From contig NZ_CP051144.1 in the NCBI RefSeq assembly GCF_012317385.1, forward strand, positions 2,728,001 through 2,792,000: 64,000 bases of DNA, read 5' to 3'. Origin of the DNA: Romboutsia sp. CE17 (GTDB taxonomy: Bacteria; Bacillota; Clostridia; Peptostreptococcales; Peptostreptococcaceae). Made by a program: the position numbers and the translations under genes. The notes beneath the pieces are model-generated. The model was not told the DNA's origin, ran no database searches, and worked only from the letters and a program-made list of their open reading frames with translations. The number at the start of each line of letters is the position of its first letter. The first letter of the stretch is position 1. Below, piece after piece: positions 58,137-64,000 of this stretch.

Positions 58137-58227
58137 GTACGTTAGTACTTTGAAAACTGCATAACATTTAGTGATATGACATCATTTAATTATAAATAGA
58201 CAAGACAAGTCTTTAAAATTACAAACT

Positions 58228-58278
58228 TTGAGCAATGGGATTTACCTGAATGAATATGAAGGTAAAGACATTGGCGAA
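58228..58278 (+). repeat. rRNA-operon hairpin element, copy 4 (variant, rrn3 spacer)
   Basis: Starts TTGAGCAATGGGAT and ends CATTGGCGAA. The outer helix is CAATG/CATTG and the inner helix is TTACCT/AGGTAA, both changed from the other copies with pairing kept. It is a 56-base insertion (58230-58285) relative to the rrn1 spacer, directly before 23S. Confidence 0.8.
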
Positions 58279-58292
58279 GCATTTTAATAACT

Positions 58293-61193
<2,901 letters not shown>

Positions 61194-61287
61194 CAATTTA
61201 AATGATAAATTCTAAATGATATGCAGTTTTCAGAGTATTAATCTTATTATTTTTTAGATAAAGAATTCTAAAAAATAATAAAAACTA

Positions 61288-61316
61288 TTGACATAGCAAA
61301 TAATAAATGTTAATAT
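61288..61316 (+). promoter_or_regulatory. Promoter in the 23S-5S spacer of rrn3
   Basis: TTGACA (61288-61293) and TAATAT (61311-61316), 17 bases apart, then boxA-like TTGTCTTTGAAAA (61322-61334). It would serve 5S and the long tRNA array. Confidence 0.75.
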
Positions 61317-61349
61317 AATACTTGTCTTTGAAAAACAAAACACTTTAAT

Positions 61350-61463
<114 letters not shown>

Positions 61464-61470
61464 GTTAAGT

Positions 61471-61559
61471 GCCGAAGTGGCGGAACTGGCAGACGCACAG
61501 GACTTAAAATCCTGCGGGACTTACCTCTCGTACCGGTTCGATTCCGGTCTTCGGCACCA
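61471..61559 (+). tRNA. tRNA-Leu (UAA)
   Basis: First gene of the array, 89 bases with CCA; same sequence as at 42617. Confidence 0.97.
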
Positions 61560-61569
61560 CATATAATAT

Positions 61570-61645
61570 CGCGGGGTGGAGCAGTTGGCAGCTCGTCGGG
61601 CTCATAACCCGAAGGTCGCAGGTTCGAGTCCTGCCTCCGCAACCA
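61570..61645 (+). tRNA. Initiator tRNA-fMet (CAU), D-loop variant
   Basis: Begins CGCGGGG and ends with the C1-A72 mismatch of initiators. The anticodon stem has the GGG/CCC pairs. C at 61589 replaces the T of the second copy (62827). Confidence 0.96.
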
Positions 61646-61652
61646 TTAAAAT

Positions 61653-61727
61653 GGCCCATTGGTCAAGCGGTCAAGACACCGCCCTTTCACGGCGGTAACA
61701 GGGGTTCGATTCCCCTATGGGTCACCA
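61653..61727 (+). tRNA. tRNA-Glu (UUC)
   Basis: 75 bases, anticodon TTC in loop CTTTCAC, encoded CCA. Confidence 0.97.
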
Positions 61728-61736
61728 ATTAAATAC

Positions 61737-61810
61737 GCGGGTGTAGCTCAATGGTAGAGTTCCGGCCTTCCAAGCCGGCTGTGAGGGTTCGATCCCCTTC
61801 ACCCGCTCCA
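61737..61810 (+). tRNA. tRNA-Gly (UCC)
   Basis: 74 bases, anticodon TCC in loop CTTCCAA, acceptor GCGGGTG/CACCCGC. Confidence 0.97.
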
Positions 61811-61821
61811 GATAAACTTAT

Positions 61822-61897
61822 GGGACTATAGCTCAGCTGGGAGAGCACCTGCCTTACAAGCAGGGGGTCACAGGTTCGAGCCCTGTTAGTCCCACCA
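61822..61897 (+). tRNA. tRNA-Val (UAC)
   Basis: 76 bases, anticodon TAC in loop CTTACAA, acceptor GGGACTA/TAGTCCC. Confidence 0.97.
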
Positions 61898-61902
61898 ATT
61901 GC

Positions 61903-61979
61903 GGCCTGGTAGTTCAGCTGGTTAGAATGCCAGCCTGTCACGCTGGAGGTCGAGGGTTCGAGTCCCTTCCAGGTCGCCA
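61903..61979 (+). tRNA. tRNA-Asp (GUC)
   Basis: 77 bases, anticodon GTC in loop CTGTCAC, acceptor GGCCTGG/CCAGGTC. Confidence 0.97.
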
Positions 61980-61989
61980 AAACAAATAT

Positions 61990-62065
61990 GGGAATATGGC
62001 TCAGTTGGTAGAGCAAATGACTGTTAATCATTGGGTCACAGGTTCGAGTCCTGTTATTCCCGCCA
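61990..62065 (+). tRNA. tRNA-Asn (GUU)
   Basis: 76 bases, anticodon GTT in loop CTGTTAA, discriminator G, CCA encoded. Confidence 0.97.
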
Positions 62066-62069
62066 ATAT

Positions 62070-62144
62070 GCTGGTGTGGCTCAACGGTAGAGCAGCTGAC
62101 TTGTAATCAGCAGGTTGTAGGTTCGATTCCTATCACCAGCTCCA
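62070..62144 (+). tRNA. tRNA-Thr (UGU)
   Basis: 75 bases, anticodon TGT in loop CTTGTAA, acceptor GCTGGTG/CACCAGC. Confidence 0.97.
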
Positions 62145-62153
62145 TAAAAATAC

Positions 62154-62238
62154 GGAGGATTTCCCGAGCGGCCAAAGGGGGCAGACTGTAAATCTGTTAG
62201 CATTGCTTTCGGTGGTTCGAATCCACCATCCTCCACCA
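62154..62238 (+). tRNA. tRNA-Tyr (GUA)
   Basis: 85 bases with a long variable arm, anticodon GTA, acceptor GGAGGAT/ATCCTCC. Confidence 0.97.
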
Positions 62239-62256
62239 ACAAATAAAGTATTAAGC

Positions 62257-62340
62257 GCGGATGTGGCGGAATTGGCAGACGCACCAGACTTAGGATCTGG
62301 CGCCTACGGCGTGGGGGTTCGACTCCCTTCATCCGCACCA
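62257..62340 (+). tRNA. tRNA-Leu (UAG)
   Basis: 84 bases with a long variable arm, anticodon TAG in loop CTTAGGA. Confidence 0.97.
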
Positions 62341-62361
62341 ACTTTATTAAAACTATAATGT

Positions 62362-62438
<77 letters not shown>

Positions 62439-62444
62439 CTTTAT

Positions 62445-62520
62445 AGGGGATTCGCCAAGTCGGTAAGGCATAGCACTTTGACTGCTACATGCGTAGGTTC
62501 GAGTCCTGCATCCCCTGCCA
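62445..62520 (+). tRNA. tRNA-Gln (UUG)
   Basis: 76 bases, anticodon TTG, weak first acceptor pair A1-T72 typical of tRNA-Gln. Confidence 0.97.
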
Positions 62521-62538
62521 AGTAAATATTACTTTAAT

Positions 62539-62614
62539 GATCCATTAGCTCAGTCGGTAGAGCACCTGACTTTTAATCAGGGTGTCCCGCGTTCGAGTCG
62601 CGGATGGATCACCA
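62539..62614 (+). tRNA. tRNA-Lys (UUU)
   Basis: 76 bases, anticodon TTT in loop CTTTTAA, acceptor GATCCAT/ATGGATC. Not repeated in the second array within the window. Confidence 0.97.
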
Positions 62615-62623
62615 TTTATATAA

Positions 62624-62697
62624 GGCGACATAGCCAAGTGGTAAGGCAGTGGACTGCAACTCCTTGATCTCCAGTTCGAATCTGGATGTCGCCTCCA
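62624..62697 (+). tRNA. tRNA-Cys (GCA) with a mismatch in the anticodon stem
   Basis: 74 bases, anticodon GCA in loop CTGCAAC, acceptor GGCGACA/TGTCGCC. The anticodon stem GTGGA/TCCTT has a T-T mismatch (62650 against 62664) and a G-T end pair. Only copy in the window. Confidence 0.92.
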
Positions 62698-62727
62698 AAA
62701 GAAATTCTTTTTAGAATTATCATAAGT

Positions 62728-62816
62728 GCCGAAGTGGCGGAACTGGCAGACGCACAGGACTTAAAATCCTGCGGGACTTACCTCTCGTACCGGTTCGATT
62801 CCGGTCTTCGGCACCA
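62728..62816 (+). tRNA. tRNA-Leu (UAA)
   Basis: Starts the second, duplicated array (1,257 bases after the first copy). Same sequence as 61471. Confidence 0.97.
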
Positions 62817-62826
62817 CATATAATAT

Positions 62827-62902
<76 letters not shown>

Positions 62903-62909
62903 TTAAAAT

Positions 62910-62984
62910 GGCCCATTGGTCAAGCGGTCAAGACACCGCCCTTTCACGGCGGTAACAGGGGTTCGATTCCCCTATGGGTCACCA
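62910..62984 (+). tRNA. tRNA-Glu (UUC)
   Basis: Second copy, identical to 61653. Confidence 0.97.
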
Positions 62985-62993
62985 ATTAAATAC

Positions 62994-63067
62994 GCGGGTG
63001 TAGCTCAATGGTAGAGTTCCGGCCTTCCAAGCCGGCTGTGAGGGTTCGATCCCCTTCACCCGCTCCA
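62994..63067 (+). tRNA. tRNA-Gly (UCC)
   Basis: Second copy, identical to 61737. Confidence 0.97.
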
Positions 63068-63078
63068 GATAAACTTAT

Positions 63079-63154
63079 GGGACTATAGCTCAGCTGGGAG
63101 AGCACCTGCCTTACAAGCAGGGGGTCACAGGTTCGAGCCCTGTTAGTCCCACCA
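63079..63154 (+). tRNA. tRNA-Val (UAC)
   Basis: Second copy, identical to 61822. Confidence 0.97.
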
Positions 63155-63159
63155 ATTGC

Positions 63160-63236
63160 GGCCTGGTAGTTCAGCTGGTTAGAATGCCAGCCTGTCACGC
63201 TGGAGGTCGAGGGTTCGAGTCCCTTCCAGGTCGCCA
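63160..63236 (+). tRNA. tRNA-Asp (GUC)
   Basis: Second copy, identical to 61903. Confidence 0.97.
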
Positions 63237-63246
63237 AAACAAATAT

Positions 63247-63322
63247 GGGAATATGGCTCAGTTGGTAGAGCAAATGACTGTTAATCATTGGGTCACAGGT
63301 TCGAGTCCTGTTATTCCCGCCA
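63247..63322 (+). tRNA. tRNA-Asn (GUU)
   Basis: Second copy, identical to 61990. Confidence 0.97.
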
Positions 63323-63326
63323 ATAT

Positions 63327-63401
63327 GCTGGTGTGGCTCAACGGTAGAGCAGCTGACTTGTAATCAGCAGGTTGTAGGTTCGATTCCTATCACCAGCTCC
63401 A
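63327..63401 (+). tRNA. tRNA-Thr (UGU)
   Basis: Second copy, identical to 62070. Confidence 0.97.
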
Positions 63402-63411
63402 TAAAAAATAC

Positions 63412-63496
63412 GGAGGATTTCCCGAGCGGCCAAAGGGGGCAGACTGTAAATCTGTTAGCATTGCTTTCGGTGGTTCGAATCCACCATCCTCCACCA
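63412..63496 (+). tRNA. tRNA-Tyr (GUA)
   Basis: Second copy; the spacer before it has one extra A. Confidence 0.97.
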
Positions 63497-63514
63497 ACAA
63501 ATAAAGTATCAAGC

Positions 63515-63598
63515 GCGGATGTGGCGGAATTGGCAGACGCACCAGACTTAGGATCTGGCGCCTACGGCGTGGGGGTTCGACTCCCTTCATCCGCACCA
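63515..63598 (+). tRNA. tRNA-Leu (UAG)
   Basis: Second copy, identical to 62257. Confidence 0.97.
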
Positions 63599-63612
63599 AC
63601 TTTATTGCTTAA

Positions 63613-63687
63613 GCGGGAATAGTTCAGTGGTAGAGCGCAACCTTGCCAAGGTTGAAGTCGCGAGTTCGAATCTCGTTTCCCGCTCCA
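63613..63687 (+). tRNA. tRNA-Gly (GCC)
   Basis: 75 bases, anticodon GCC, acceptor GCGGGAA/TTCCCGC. Present only in the second array, between Leu(UAG) and Arg. Confidence 0.97.
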
Positions 63688-63713
63688 TTAAATATATTAA
63701 TTAACTATAATGT

Positions 63714-63790
<77 letters not shown>

Positions 63791-63796
63791 CTTTAT

Positions 63797-63872
63797 AGGG
63801 GATTCGCCAAGTCGGTAAGGCATAGCACTTTGACTGCTACATGCGTAGGTTCGAGTCCTGCATCCCCTGCCA
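63797..63872 (+). tRNA. tRNA-Gln (UUG)
   Basis: Second copy, identical to 62445. Confidence 0.97.
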
Positions 63873-63881
63873 AATAAATAT

Positions 63882-63970
<89 letters not shown>

Positions 63971-63973
63971 AAT

Positions 63974-64000
63974 GCCCAGATAGCTCAGTCGGTAGAGCAG
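63974..64000 (+). tRNA. 5' part of a tRNA cut by the window end (possibly Phe)
   Basis: The first 27 bases (acceptor GCCCAGA, then the D-arm AGCTCAGTCGGTAGAGC) are present. The anticodon lies outside the window. The start resembles a clostridial tRNA-Phe, but this is a guess. Confidence 0.6.

Overview
This 64 kb window is the chromosomal replication-origin region of a low-GC, anaerobic Gram-positive bacterium of the Peptostreptococcaceae, close to the Clostridioides / Paraclostridium / Romboutsia group. The evidence is the AT-rich, AGA/ATA-rich coding sequence, the 16S rRNA sequence, the bipartite oriC around dnaA, and a gene order (noc-soj-spo0J, mnmG-mnmE, yidC-rnpA-rpmH | dnaA-dnaN-recF-gyrB-gyrA-rsbV-rsbW-sigB-rrn-serS-tadA-dnaX-recR) that I recall from Clostridioides difficile. 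Genus and species cannot be settled by reading alone.

Left arm (1-26217, all on the minus strand, so transcribed away from the origin): a Fur-controlled ferric-chelate ABC importer (lipoprotein, two permeases, ATPase cut by the window edge); purA; a six-site DnaA-box cluster; dnaB, rplI, a GdpP-type c-di-AMP phosphodiesterase, a YybS-like membrane protein and a MazG-like protein; the rpsF-ssb-rpsR operon; small genes for DUF951 and DUF3343 proteins and YedF, with a class V aminotransferase nearby; a secreted beta-propeller-like protein of unknown role; an XRE-TPR regulator; parB, parA and noc; rsmG, mnmG and mnmE; then jag, yidC, yidD, rnpA and rpmH.

Origin and right arm (26218-37494, plus strand): oriC1, dnaA, oriC2 with DnaA-trios and an AT-rich unwinding tract, dnaN, the S4-domain yaaA, recF, gyrB, gyrA, two small envelope proteins, and rsbV-rsbW-sigB. 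The sigB operon runs without a visible terminator into the first rRNA operon.

The rest (37495-64000) is dominated by stable RNA. There are three rRNA operons: rrn1 followed directly by rrn2, then rrn3. There is a tRNA pair after rrn1, a tRNA-Ala with its own consensus promoter inside rrn2, and after rrn3 a long tRNA array that is largely a tandem duplication. Between rrn2 and rrn3 lie a NiaR-like repressor, a serine T-box leader and serS, tadA, tRNA-Ser(GGA), the large SRP RNA, dnaX-ybaB-recR, a small basic protein, an UgtP-like glycosyltransferase (the only head-on protein gene of the right arm) and a glutaredoxin-like protein.

The most unusual signal is a 42-51 nt hairpin element found four times: in the 5' leaders of rrn1 and rrn2, and twice in the 16S-23S spacer of rrn3. 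Its helices are kept by compensatory changes, and matching sites without it are visible in the other operons. Other points of interest are promoter-boxA modules inside rRNA operons (in the 23S-5S spacers of rrn1 and rrn3), a DnaA-box cluster 21 kb from oriC, and tandem palindromes in front of mnmG.
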